34,008 nt of DNA from Rhizophagus sp. LPA8_4_AMF. Its lineage: Eukaryota > Glomeromycota > Glomeromycetes > Glomerales > Glomeraceae. How positions within the stretch are numbered: the first letter of the stretch is position 1; every line of letters starts with the position of its first letter. The position numbers were made by a program, and so were the translations under genes. Below, piece by piece: positions 10,956-21,118 of this stretch. The notes below the pieces were generated by a model. It was not told where the DNA came from. It was given only the letters and a program-made list of their open reading frames with translations, and did no database searches. The DNA lies in contig JADRCO010000424.1 in the NCBI GenBank assembly GCA_021464525.1, forward strand, positions 1 to 34,008. Direction: 5' to 3'.

Positions 10956-12920
10956 ACATTTCAATCTTTATTTTGATCCTTCTTACCCACCTTATGATCA
11001 ACTTTTTCTATGAATGGTTTATATCCCCCATTTGGACACACGGACACACCATCGTATTGAATCGAATAGTTCGTTCGAATTTTATTTAATAATCGCGTAT
11101 AGTATTCGAAATTGTATTTTTTCTCGACAAATTCGTATTATTAAGAACAATATTCTTCGTTATTGTACTCATTTCATATATTTCATATCGTCGTAACGAA
11201 ATCTTTTTTTTTTTTCGAAAGTTTGTTTTCTAAATTTTTTCGTTGAACATAAAATATTTCATTATTTGGTATCAAAAGTTTCTGCTTTCAAGTTTTTAAA
11301 TGATGCAGTGCTATATCATGCTCATCATTCCAAATTAGGGTTTTGTATTGAAATTTTTTTAATTTTTTTTTTCTATTGTAACATCCTTTTAAGGCGAATA
11401 AAAAAAATGTGGGAGACATTTTAATTTATTTAATTGTTATCGCCTTCATGCCACGTAAAATTTAATCAATTGACGGAAAACTTGTGTAACAAGAAAGAGA
11501 GTTTTCGTACAATACAAATTTTATTGCACATTTTTAATGATAAACAAAATGGTAGCGCTATAATTTTTTTTTTTATTCTAAAATTCCTAATTTATTATTA
11601 AAAACCCTATCAATATAGCCATCTGCATGTAATATTTTTTGAAATAATTATTTAAGTCTATGAATATATTTAAATAAGGATAATAAACAATCAATAACCA
11701 TAAATTACTTATCAAGCATTTTCCATATATATATAATTTTTATGAAGGAAAATTTTTTTTTGTAGTGATTATAAGTAAGTTTATATGTCGTTAACAATGA
11801 AGAAATTACCAAATTTATTATTGGCGTTGTGTCACACTCAAAATTATTTTATTGAATGCAAATAATTTCAGATAGAATACTTTTACGTTATGATGTACAT
11901 TCGCATTTTACCGCAGGACTAATAATTGGGATAATAGAACAACATAGGGGAATGATAATTTTTTCACTTTTTTTCTAACAAATCGGTTAGAACCATTTAG
12001 TTCGTCAAGACATTTAACAATTATTGCATAATTCACGGTTTTTTTTATTGTTTTCGTTCAAAAATATAAAAAAATTATTGGATATGCAGATTTATGGCTA
12101 ATTAACGTTAAGGCTAACTTAATTGCGCCACATTACTTAATTAGTAAGTACGTCACCTTAGGGCTGCATCTTTAATTTTTTTATGGACAAAAAACATCGG
12201 TTTTTTTAAACAATCAATATTTTTCACATTGTAAGTAAAACTACGCAAATTTACGACAAATTACATAACTAAATTCTGTACCCTATATCAAAGTCCCGTA
12301 ATGAAAAATTATTCATCATCTGAGATTGAAACTGGCCCAAAAAGACCCTAACCTTTTAGCCGGTTAACTAATTTTTAGACCGGGTAATTAACCCGACTAA
12401 ATATAATTCTGACTGACCGGATCAACATTGTCAAATACCACTTCAAATACACCTAATCACGCCACCTCCAATGCCACTTTTTTTTTTTAAGAATGTTAAA
12501 TTTTTTTGTTTTCTGTCATTCTTTGACTTTTATTTTAAGAAATTCTTTTATGTTTGATTCTTCTTGAGTTTTTAGATTTTTTTTTTTCTCATAAATGATA
12601 AATTTCGAGCTTGAGAATTATTTTGTTGAAATTTTTATCAAAATGTTTAACTAATCGTAATTTTCAGCATTGATAACTCGTTAATGTATTTACGCAGTTA
12701 TATGCTTATTTACTAGTAAAATATATAGTACGGGTTATACGTTCTCATTTTAACGTTTATTAGATTAAATTTTACTGCGGAATATTTTATGTTCTTTTCA
12801 TGTGATATAAAGTGCTTGAGATTATAATATTTATTTTTCTCTTTTTGACGTTATGAGCTGCTTTTTTACTTTATAGCATTGTTACCAAGTAACCATAACA
12901 ATAATATTTTATATTTATCA
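10956..12920. other. No gene seen; A/T-rich spacer
   Basis: A moderately GC-rich stretch at about 12320-12470 holds partial inverted words (GCCGGTTAACT and GGGTAATTAACCCG), which could be a worn foldback fragment without clear ends. Confidence 0.45.
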
Positions 12921-13076
12921 CCGTTTTCAAAAATGATGTATGCAGTTATTTGAATAAGAAAAAAAGAAAGAAAATAAAAACCGGACGATAACCGAACAAA
13001 AAATGGATAAAAACCAAACAAATATTGATATTCGAATATACAATCACAAATAAATTGCCCATACCACTTTGATAAA
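12921..13076 (+). mobile_element. Inverted-repeat element E, worn copy, 156 bp
   Basis: Homologous to 17292-17454. It begins CCGTTTTCAAAAATGATG and ends with a worn inverted match of that end. The conserved interior is ATTGATATTCGAATATACAA with a 12-base palindrome ATATTCGAATAT, preceded by loosely repeated CCGGACnAnAA words. It has no coding capacity and no secure target duplication, so the class is unknown. Confidence 0.65.
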
Positions 13077-13365
13077 TCATAATTCTTTTAATTCTTTTTT
13101 ATTCAATAAAACAAAGAAATCATTTCACTAATTCCAGTTAGTAAAATTACATACAGTATATAACTTGCAAATTGCGGTAAATTCTAGTAAATGCATAAGA
13201 AAAATGGGATAAGTTTTTAATTTGTCTATTTTATTACTGCGCCATTATGAAGCTATCGATACGAAGGATGGACACACAATTTTAATAATAATTCAAAAAA
13301 AAAAAAAGTAATTTACAATTTAATTCGACTATTTACTTAGTAAGTTTAATAAGATAGGAGTAATA

Positions 13366-13487
13366 TGACGTTTGGTTTCAATTATTTTAAATTTTAACCC
13401 AATCAAATTTCTTAGAAGAATACTTATTGACTATTTAAATTAGGCTAAATAAAATAAAATATTTGCTACATAATTGGTGAAACGTCA
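13366..13487. mobile_element. Putative TA-target foldback MITE, 122 bp
   Basis: Short terminal inverted repeat TGACGTTT/AAACGTCA with TA directly on both sides (13364-13365 and 13488-13489). Inner words also pair imperfectly, so the whole unit can fold. It is compatible with a Tc1/mariner-type MITE. Because it is a single copy with short ends in A/T-rich DNA, the evidence is modest. Confidence 0.4.
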
Positions 13488-13489
13488 TA

Positions 13490-14180
13490 ACAAAGGCATG
13501 TCGATCTCAATAGAGTATGAGATAGTGAATCTAATTTTTTGATCAATTTACTGCGGATATTGAATCAAAACAAAAAAATTAATAATTTTTATTCAAGGTA
13601 AACAAAGGAAAGAACCCGATTTTTTTTTATTATTTATTATTCGTTCGATTGACTGTTTCTCTTGATTAATTTTGTAAATTAATAAAATTATTTTTTTCAT
13701 TCAATTACTTATCTAGAAAAATGACATCAATTGTATTGACTTTGTGTCAAAATCCCATAATATTAATTAATTATTTTATACCGGATTCTTTCATCCGTGA
13801 TTGTTAACATAAGAAAAATAGAAAGAAAAGAAAGAAAATAAAAAATAATAATAAATAATTAACGTTATAAAAATATAGTTATGATGATATTTCTTTTAAA
13901 CATTATTTAGAAATACATAGTTTTTTCTTTTATGTAGGAAATGTAGGAAAATTAATTTTCTTTCATTCCTTTTAATCGTTCAGAATGTTTACAATGTATA
14001 AGAATTTTTTTTTTTTAGTCAGCATATTATCATATGATGCATGAGATTGTTATGTGCATCTTTAAAATTTACAATATAAGCTATCAATATAAGAAGGAGT
14101 AATCGGAATACGGAAAGAACATAATTTTATCTATTTTTGGTTTAAAAAGATTAGGCTGAAAATTTTCAAAACACAACTAA
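13490..14180. other. No gene seen; spacer upstream of the HMG gene
   Basis: A/T-rich with no sustained frame. The distal promoter of the HMG gene probably lies in its right part. Confidence 0.5.
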
Positions 14181-14185
14181 AGGTT

Positions 14186-14255
14186 GTATTTTTTCGCCAC
14201 AAAGAAGAACAACATTGTGTATCCATATGTTGACGCGTAATAAGCGAAAAAATAC
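14186..14255. promoter_or_regulatory. Nested palindrome upstream of the HMG gene
   Basis: The 12-base arms GTATTTTTTCGC (14186-14197) and GCGAAAAAATAC (14244-14255) are perfect inverted repeats. Between them lies a smaller pair, CAACAT and ATGTTG. The loop also holds ACAAAG and CATTGT, words that match the core bound by sequence-specific HMG boxes of the SOX/MATA class. Its position, 25 to 95 bases above the TATA box, suits a regulatory site. Autoregulation is only inference. Confidence 0.45.
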
Positions 14256-14278
14256 GACAATAAGTTGAAAAAAAAACT

Positions 14279-14286
14279 TATAAATA
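14279..14286 (+). promoter_or_regulatory. TATA box of the HMG gene
   Basis: TATAAATA followed by GAG, 68 bases before the ATG at 14354. The A/T-rich background lowers certainty, but the spacing matches that of the two intact INSPQT genes. Confidence 0.5.
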
Positions 14287-14353
14287 GAGTGAGTTTCAAA
14301 TCATTAACAGACGGGAAAAAAATTAATTAATATTTTTATAATATTTAATTAAA

Positions 14354-14917
14354 ATGCCAAAAAGTAAACGATCACAAGTTCCCGACGAGCCAGAAATTCC
14401 GGTACCCTTTCCCCCCACAATTACTGCTCGTGAATTAATTTCGGATAAAAAAGATGGCAAGAAAGCTAAGAAACCTCCGAACGCGTTTATGATCTATCGA
14501 AAGGTCTTTTCTAAAGTGGCTAAAACTCATCGTTTTCAACAAAAGAAAATATCTTCCCTTTGCAGTAGTTCGTGGAAACGGGAGCCAGAAGAAGTAAAAA
14601 AGGTTTATCGTAGATTAGCGCACGATGCAGATAGAATATTCCTACAAGATTTACAAAATCATTCGCAAATACCTCAATTACCTCTCCCACTTCCGCCACA
14701 ACAAATGTTACCACCATCACAATTATTACAATCTGAGATGGATAAATATTTGGAGTGCTTTGATGACATGGAAAAACAACAAGAAACTCAGTCAATCGTT
14801 CCAAATACTCTCGATTCTTTAGACGCGAACCAAGGTTACATTCAACAATTGTATTATCCAATTTACGGACCAATCAATCCAACTTTCTTTGAAGAAAATT
14901 ATTATTATTCTCATTGA
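14354..14917 (+). CDS. HMG-box protein, MATA_HMG type, 187 aa
   Basis: Intronless ORF with a true ATG, preceded by A/T-rich leader and a TATA box. Residues about 38-97 form one HMG box: it opens KKPPNAFMIYRK, has the expected aromatic and basic positions (Phe45, Tyr48, Trp74) and closes KVYRRLAHDADRIF. This is the fungal MATA_HMG type, which binds the DNA minor groove and bends DNA, acting in the nucleus. The KKDGKKAKK stretch before the box (residues 32-40) can serve as a nuclear signal. After the box come a Pro/Gln/Leu-rich linker (about 107-127), an acidic/Gln stretch and a Tyr-rich tail ending YYYSH, possibly a transactivation region. Such genes are numerous in Glomeromycotina, so it should not be read as the mating-type locus; the homeodomain pair usually discussed as the MAT locus there is absent. 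Confidence 0.9.
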   Translation: MPKSKRSQVPDEPEIPVPFPPTITARELISDKKDGKKAKKPPNAFMIYRKVFSKVAKTHRFQQKKISSLCSSSWKREPEEVKKVYRRLAHDADRIFLQDLQNHSQIPQLPLPLPPQQMLPPSQLLQSEMDKYLECFDDMEKQQETQSIVPNTLDSLDANQGYIQQLYYPIYGPINPTFFEENYYYSH

Positions 14918-14931
14918 ATTTTCATGACCAA

Positions 14932-14937
14932 AATAAA
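14932..14937 (+). terminator. AATAAA signal of the HMG gene
   Basis: AATAAA 15 bases after the TGA at 14915-14917, within an A-rich run. It is plausible as a polyadenylation signal, but the word is common in this DNA. Confidence 0.4.
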
Positions 14938-14964
14938 AAATTTCGATAATATATTCTCTTTACG

Positions 14965-15084
14965 TTTTATTCTTTATTATTTTTAATTTTCGATATTTTC
15001 TTCGCGTTTTATTCTTTATTATTTTTAATTTTCGATATTCTCTTCGCGTTTTATTCTTTATTATTTTTAATTTTCGATATTCCG
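14965..15084 (+). repeat. 42-base tandem repeat, nearly three units
   Basis: Units at 14965-15006, 15007-15048 and 15049-15084 (partial), each beginning TTTTATTCTTTATTATTTTT and containing TTCGATATT then CTTCGCG. They start about 50 bases after the HMG stop codon, so they lie in or just past the 3' end of its transcript. The units are almost identical, implying recent expansion. Confidence 0.9.
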
Positions 15085-15980
15085 ATTAGTTTAAAGCATA
15101 ATTAAGATTTAATATGATAATTGTTTTGAAAGAATATAAGGAGACACTAATTAAGATTCATATATATACATATATATATAAATTAAATACAAAAGAAGAT
15201 TCATATATAAATATAAGAGTATATACAACGAAAAATAATTAGATATATAAGGAGGATAATTATTCATATATAAAAAAAATAAATAAATATATAAGGAAAC
15301 TAACTAAGATTCATATGTAAAAAAAGCTAGTAATTAATTAATTAAAAATTCTTAGAATTTGCTTAAAGTAACAAATAATGCTATTTTCTTTTATTTCGCC
15401 TTCAAAAATTCTCTACCAATATTTCAAAGAAATATTGTAAATCAGTTTCTTATAATACGTTATGGATTAATAAAATAATTAAATTTCTTCATATATAGTA
15501 TGTCCAGGTTTAAGAATCGACATCTGTCAAAATTCATAAATTTCGTCAAGCGATTATGTTCAAAGTTCCATATTATTATTATTTTTTTTTTGAGTATGTT
15601 ATTTTTATCAGCATAAAATCTAGAATAATAACTATAGGTCTGTAATGCCCAAACTCGATGTCATAATTACGCCTTGCTAGGTACTGAGATTAGTGATTTA
15701 TCATTCTAATATTTTTTATTTTATTTTACTCTAAAAGATGATATCCGTACTAACTTTGTGTAGAATTCTAACTAGAGGTATAAATACATAGTAGAGAAGA
15801 CTAACCAAAGTAAGTTATCGAGCGCATATCCCATAAGGAGTTCACCCTTTGTGTAAAAAAGAAAAAATAGAAAAAATAGAAAAAAAAATAGCTATCGTTA
15901 AAGAAACTACTCCGCTAAGATAACTGACGCAAAGGGTTTGAAAAAAACAAGAAAGAGAATAAAATAAAGAAACATTGAAA
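15085..15980. other. No gene seen; A/T-rich spacer
   Basis: Reiterated ATTCATATATA and ATATAAGGA words at 15130-15320. A minus-strand frame at 15842-16105 is open but overlaps the better frame at 15981-16289 and is hydrophobic by composition only. Confidence 0.5.
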
Positions 15981-16663
15981 TTAAGAAGCATCTGAAGAAA
16001 ATCTATAAATTGATACCAAGGTCCATTGTGTAAAAAATTTGATGAAGTAACGAATCCATAAACTAGTCGAATCAGGTGGATGACGGAAATCGTTAATAAA
16101 TCCATGTGTTTGCACGTTAAGGAACGGTTCTTCTGATAAAAGCATCATCATTCGAAAAGTCATTATTGTTTCGTTTAAAATTCTTGAAGGATTTCCCGGA
16201 TATATTATTAGCGATCTTCCATTGTTTGAAGCGTTGGTTACGTACTTTCCATATCGAATTATAAATGTCCAAATGGAGGCTATACACAAAAGGTAAAGTA
16301 GCTTTTGATTAGTTTTTGAGAATTAATATGAGTACCGGAGAGGTCTATAGGAATGAAATTAATAAGGAAAAGGTAAAGATGGTAAGAATTGGAGATATTA
16401 TCCAAGTTTAGGCTGGTCCATTTAAAAATTAGCGTATTTTCTATAGATGTAATAAATTTGTCTCCATTAGTACGGAGCAGAGAAATTAATATTTGGTTGT
16501 GTTTGTTGAAAATATCTTTGAGGAGGGTAAGAACTTCTTTGCATGTCCATAAATGTTCGTTATTTATCATTCTAATATATTTTTTCGTAAATTGTGTTCC
16601 GTCTGGCACGTGACGATGTACAACAATAATGGGCTTTAATCATTCCGGATGATCGACATCCAT
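15981..16663 (-). pseudogene. Broken unrecognised protein gene
   Basis: The minus strand carries protein-like text over about 680 bases, with an ATG at 16663 and at least two breaks, so no single frame spans it. The upstream part includes KPIIVVHRHVPDGTQFTKKY and a helical, Leu/Ile/Asn-rich section. The downstream part includes GRSLIIYPGNPSRILNETI and ends in a Phe/Trp-rich segment before the stop at 15981. GC is higher than in the flanks, which supports former coding use. I do not recognise the family; a host gene, an element gene or a fossil are all possible. Splicing cannot be excluded for the change of frame. Confidence 0.5.
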
Positions 16664-17291
16664 GATTTAAACGTCTCACTATAATGATATGATATGGAAC
16701 GTAAAGTGAATTTTTTTTTCATCTTACCTTATTCAGGGTGTGCTGTCAACGTCAACTAATAGTCTCATAAAAATTTTTTAATAGATTTTTATGATATTTT
16801 AAAAAAAAACCCAAAGCTTTTAAAATTCAATAGCCTTGAATTTAATTAGTATTCAAAAAAAAAAATATGCAAAATTTAGAAAATACGCAATACCTTGAAG
16901 AATAATATAACATCTCGCTTTCTTGAAAAAATACTAAAGAAAAATAATTTTTCTTATGGAAATGTATCCACTCATTTATTGTCGAAACTTGAATACTTTT
17001 TTTTTTTTTTATGAAAAAAGCAATTTATTACATGAAAAGATGTGATTGTTTGAGATACTTTTACAGAATTTCGAAAAAAAATAATGAAAATAATTCAGAG
17101 TTATTAACTAATAGTTTATTATAATAAATAATAAAATTAAAAATATAAAATAAGTTTAATATTTTTTATCGATGAAGAAATACATACAAATTGTTTCACG
17201 ATCGAAATATAATTATCAAAAATAATTTAACAAAAATTTTTTTTATTTCACATTATATACATATTCAACATGATGAAACGTCTTTGTATGA
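16664..17291. other. No gene seen; A/T-rich spacer
   Basis: Long A and T runs and no sustained frame. Confidence 0.55.
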
Positions 17292-17454
17292 CGTTTTCAA
17301 AATGGTGTAGGCAGTTATATTTGAATAAAAAAAAGGAAACTCGAAACCCGGACAGAACCAGGACAAAAAACGGACAAAACCGGATGAAACGCGGACGAAT
17401 ATTGATATTCGAATATACAATCACAAATAAACTGCCCACAACATTTTGAAAACG
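17292..17454 (+). mobile_element. Inverted-repeat element E, better-kept copy, 163 bp
   Basis: Terminal inverted repeats of about 27 bases: CGTTTTCAAAATGGTGTAGG at the left and its near complement ending CATTTTGAAAACG at the right. The interior has five loose copies of a decamer like CCGGACAAAA and the same ATATTCGAATAT palindrome as the copy at 12921. The two copies are in the same orientation. No target duplication is evident. Confidence 0.75.
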
Positions 17455-17646
17455 GCGACTTATATATTTTTATTCTAGGATAACGTAAATTTAGTTAATA
17501 TAAATTTGTATATCTATATTTTCATGGTAAATAATAACTAATAACTAGATGGTTTTTAATCGATAAAGATAATTTTAGTTTTATTTTTATTTTTATTTCT
17601 CAACGTGCACCAGATTACAGTAACAATTACAAAGAAGCAGGATGAT

Positions 17647-18209
17647 CTAGTAATCTATAATGTGGTGATCTTCGAAATTAAAAATGCGTGTTCGATCTAG
17701 TTGAGATTGTAAGTCATAGGTAAGACCAGAAGCATTATTCTCCAAAAGATGAAATAAAATAGGTTTGAACCAGGGACGATGGTTTTTTGTGATCACAGAA
17801 TTTCACAGAAAATGACAAAATTGGGCTAAAAAATATTGATAATTTTCAAGTTTTTGGCCTAATTTAAGATTTGCAATCATCATAATGCCGGCTGACACTA
17901 AATTTGGCCAGAATTTACAAATCGTAATGTTGGCTAACCTTGCATAATTCTGGTCAAATCACAGAATTTCACGTAATTTACTTTTATCACACATAAAATT
18001 TACTTTATATCACCACAAAAAATCATCATCCCTGGTTTGAACTTATTAAGTACTGCAATGATTGCAGGTTTGTGATGTGAACAAAGAGAAATGTGCGAAT
18101 TAGCATCTGAAGAAAGACTACAGGTTGTGCTGCCAATCGGATATAACCGAGGGTAGTTCCGTTGTAAAATATAATCGATAAATTGTCCGGAGCGAAGTCT
18201 ATGAAACAT
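17647..18209 (-). pseudogene. Unrecognised ORF split by a hAT MITE
   Basis: On the minus strand an ATG at 18209 opens a frame of normal GC and composition, including RSGQFIDYILQRNYPRLYP and a Ser/His/Cys-rich stretch. It enters the MITE at 18034 and stops inside it at 18000. On the far side of the MITE the same frame, read from the single target copy, is open for a further 37 codons to a TAG at 17649-17647, including ASGLTYDLQSQLDRTRIFNF. The MITE therefore interrupted a coding sequence. A TGA lies directly upstream of the ATG, and an AG acceptor-like site follows it, so the true gene may have had earlier exons. No domain is recognised. Confidence 0.6.
17771..18034 (-). mobile_element. hAT-type MITE, 264 bp, perfect 8-bp target duplication
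   Basis: Ends CAGGGACGATGGTTTTTTGTG and, inverted, CAGGGATGATGATTTTTTGTG. Flanked by GTTTGAAC on both sides (17763-17770 and 18035-18042), a perfect 8-base duplication. CAGGG ends with an 8-base target duplication are the signature of the hAT superfamily. A second copy lies inverted at 30735-30998. It has no coding capacity. Confidence 0.9.
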
Positions 18210-19747
18210 GATCAATCACGTGAATTTATCTGTCAATCACGTGACGAAATCCAATGAAATCGTAAATTTTAGGTTCGCTCAACAGTTTCCGTTTTCTAGT
18301 AATAGTGTAATAATTACCGGAAATAATCATCCGGATCATGTGCGCAAATCATGTGTAATCTGTAAATACTAATCCGGCTACCATTTTTTTATGGTAATAC
18401 TAGGGACGTTCGCGAGTCATATGTCAATTTTGAAAAGTTTAATACTGATTTATATATTGCGGACAACGATAATGTTTCGAATTTTTAATTCTAATTAAAT
18501 ACTAATTTTTCAGTCTTCGTACTTTTTGGCGAGACAAATTTATTTATTGTAAAATGTATAATCTTCAATATAGTTAGATTCAATATACCGAATATGAAAA
18601 TTAAAATTAAATACAGTTGATAAAAAATTACCAATTATAGTAAGAAATATTTGATAATTCTAGCCGGCTCACATCTTAATGCAGGCTGATCTAGGTTGCG
18701 CTAGTGACACGACAATAATTTTGGGCGAAATGATTTGGAATTCCATCATGAATAAAGTCAATAAATCTGCGATAATGATTGGCTAGTTGTCACGTACCAG
18801 AATAAAATTGTCCGTTTTATGGCAAAAATTCCATTTTATTCATTTATTATAATAATGGAATAATTCCGGGTCTCTGGGCACACCATATTTAAATTGATTG
18901 ACTAATACAGATCAATTTCTTAATATTATATGTCAGATAAGATAGAATATTTTTACAGATCTTTTTTTAAGATTTTATATAAATAAAAAAAAATTCCTTG
19001 ATAAAACAAAATTTTTTTTATTATAATGATGTGTACTGGATACGTCAAAATTAATTTATTAATAGATAATTTTGATTGTAATTATAAATAAATAAATTCT
19101 CAAAGCGTTCAAAACACTCAATTATCTTTAACTATGCGGTTTGTCAAAGAAGACTCTTTTATTATAAATATTTTATGAGCATATTAAAGGAACCGTTCAT
19201 TTTTCAGTTTATCACTTATTTAAAATTGATTAATAAATAGTATTTGGAAATGTAAAATTTCTTTGAACATAAACATATCGTGAATATTATAATTTATTTT
19301 TAAAATGTATATTTAGCCTTTGGTTATAAAGTACATGTAAATGGTGAATTTATAAATAAGTCTTCTACTCTTTTTATTTATTGAAAACTATAAATAGATA
19401 TAATTTGTCCATTTTTGTCCATTTTACTTTCATTTCATTACTTTGTAAATTTACCTTTTTCAGAGTAACACGAACTCAGGCATTGACTCAGGTCAATCCA
19501 TAATTCGGTAACCTATTTTGGTATATATTGAATGTAGTAGCAAAAAAAGAATTTTAACTGAAGATCAATTTTTTTTTCTTTGAAGTCCTATAAATTGTAT
19601 TCAAGAAATGTTTTAAAGAATTCTACCTTCGGCAGTTCGGCTATTGTTTAATTTCCACTATTATTTTTTAGTATATTTATATTACTATATATATATATAA
19701 ATACTATATGAAATTGAGATAAAGTTTGATAACTCATGCGTTCCTAA

Positions 19748-19783
<36 letters not shown>

Positions 19784-20370
19784 TTCGATAATTCACGAAA
19801 TTTACTTTGTTACATGTGTGTGTGATTTATCATTTCCAATTTTGATTCTAATTGCAATTACTAGCCTGGAAATAAATAATTGACCTTTTTTTTTTATTCT
19901 TACTAATTTACTAATTTTAAAATGAAAAAGTTTTCAAAGCAGAAATATAATCAAAAGCATGAATATAATAATCTCAAAAAAGATAAAGCCAACAGATGAT
20001 TTGATTGGCTTATAAGTGAAAAAAGAAATTGAAAAAAACTATAAATTTTAATTTTACTTTTTATGCTTAAATGAATTGACAATCCTAAACTTTTCGTTGC
20101 CACTTCCACGATCAATAGTGATACAGCTATTGAATATATTAGGAACTACTAAATTAGGAATTCAAATAATGGATGAGTGATGACTTGTCCAATTTAAGTT
20201 AATGATCATAACAATGATAAAATAATTATTAAAAGTTGTTATCAAAAATATAAATTGTAATGTAAGAAATTTATTGTTTTCATGCAATATCAATGATTTC
20301 ATGAAAAAACTACAATTATAAATTTGTTTGTATTTAATGTTATCTTATGACAAATCGGAGATCCTCGTAA
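18210..20370. other. No gene seen; spacer
   Basis: Two direct copies of CAATCACGTGA at about 18212 and 18233 and a 14-base imperfect hairpin near 18829-18859. A T15/A18-type run lies at about 19749-19782 and a short (TA)n at 19686-19700. No sustained frame. Confidence 0.5.
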
Positions 20371-20506
20371 ACCGTAAAAAAATTTTATCCGGATATTCCG
20401 TTATCCATAGTTTCTATAAAACTCGCTATATCGATGATTTAAGGATAGAATATTCCGTGGTTCTATATTTACGGAATATTAAACGCGGATTGACTTTTTT
20501 TTAAGG
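20371..20506 (+). mobile_element. Worn MITE related to the CCCTATAAAAAA group
   Basis: Starts ACCGTAAAAAAATTTTATCC and ends ACGCGGATTGACTTTTTTTT then AAGG, mirroring the ends of the 25448 subfamily; the interior has diverged. No target duplication survives. It lies 78 bases before the TATA box of the first INSPQT gene, so it may contribute distal promoter sequence. Confidence 0.5.
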
Positions 20507-20553
20507 TTTTTGCTACGTTACTACTCAATCAACCTTTTAAATACAGAGAGAAG

Positions 20554-20569
20554 TTGTGTTGCTACGCCA
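20554..20569 (+). promoter_or_regulatory. Shared upstream motif of INSPQT genes, copy A
   Basis: TTGTGTTGCTACGCCA lies 14 bases before the TATA box; the next gene has TTGTGTTACGCTA (24469-24481) in the same relative place. Conserved position between paralogues suggests a common control site or plain shared ancestry of the promoter. Confidence 0.4.
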
Positions 20570-20583
20570 AGTCATATATTTTT

Positions 20584-20591
20584 TATAAATA
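20584..20591 (+). promoter_or_regulatory. TATA box of the first INSPQT gene
   Basis: TATAAATA 53 bases before the ATG at 20645. It also argues against any start codon further upstream. Confidence 0.5.
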
Positions 20592-20644
20592 CACGCAAAA
20601 TCCCCAAGTTTATCATTTTCTTCAATTCAATAATTCATAAAACT

Positions 20645-21118
20645 ATGTCTCAAAGTAATTTTGATAATGGTGTTTACGAACCAGATTCTACTAACAGGTT
20701 TGACCAAGCAAACATAAACGATGCGTATAGCAATCGGCAAACCTTGTTGAATGATGACGGCATTACTCCTAATCAAAATCACCACGCTTCAAGCATTTAT
20801 CATCAACCTATACTTAATGTCTCCTCAAATAATAATAATAACACTATTCCCCCTACAAATAATAATAATAATCAGCAATATAGCGAACCAACTCGTAATT
20901 ATCAACCATCTACATCTGAAAACATTCCACCTCCCCCACTTTTCCCACATGTTCAAAATCCACTTCAGTATAATAACTTTAGTATTAGTATTAATTCCCC
21001 TCAGACGTTTGTTTTTAACTTCACAGCAATTAATCCAGATGCGCTTCAGCAAATTCGTGCTTGTCTAAATAATAATGGTCCTCCTTCGACAAATAACTCA
21101 TCTCAACCTCAACAATAA
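20645..21118 (+). CDS. INSPQT-family protein A, 157 aa
   Basis: Intronless ORF from the first true ATG of the frame to TAA; earlier in-frame sequence has no ATG and contains the TATA box. The first 100 residues are low-complexity, with Asn runs (62-66 and 72-76), Gln, Ser and Pro stretches (PPPPLFP at 95-101), so probably disordered. Residues about 112-143 form the conserved module: a beta-like FSISINSPQT, a run of hydrophobic residues, NPD, then a likely helix with LQQIRACL. It ends in a Pro/Ser/Gln tail. No signal peptide or membrane segment is seen. The same module ends two downstream paralogues on the same strand. I recognise no known family and assign no function. Confidence 0.75.
   Translation: MSQSNFDNGVYEPDSTNRFDQANINDAYSNRQTLLNDDGITPNQNHHASSIYHQPILNVSSNNNNNTIPPTNNNNNQQYSEPTRNYQPSTSENIPPPPLFPHVQNPLQYNNFSISINSPQTFVFNFTAINPDALQQIRACLNNNGPPSTNNSSQPQQ

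Noticed and set aside
14520-14873. 117-codon minus-strand frame inside the HMG gene
   Set aside because: It lies wholly antisense to a convincing HMG-box gene and starts without support; it is a shadow frame.
15842-16105. 87-codon minus-strand frame, very hydrophobic
   Set aside because: It overlaps the better-composed frame ending at 15981 and its hydrophobicity comes from A/T-rich codons.
17680-17770. GTTCGATC-like words as a tRNA T-loop
   Set aside because: No acceptor stem, D-arm or anticodon arm can be folded around it; the same holds for GTTCGATCC at 23871.
20751-21068. Long open frames overlapping INSPQT gene A on both strands
   Set aside because: They are shifted readings of AAT/CAA repeats and show Ile/Leu or Trp/Arg runs typical of shadows; the conserved module is in the other frame.
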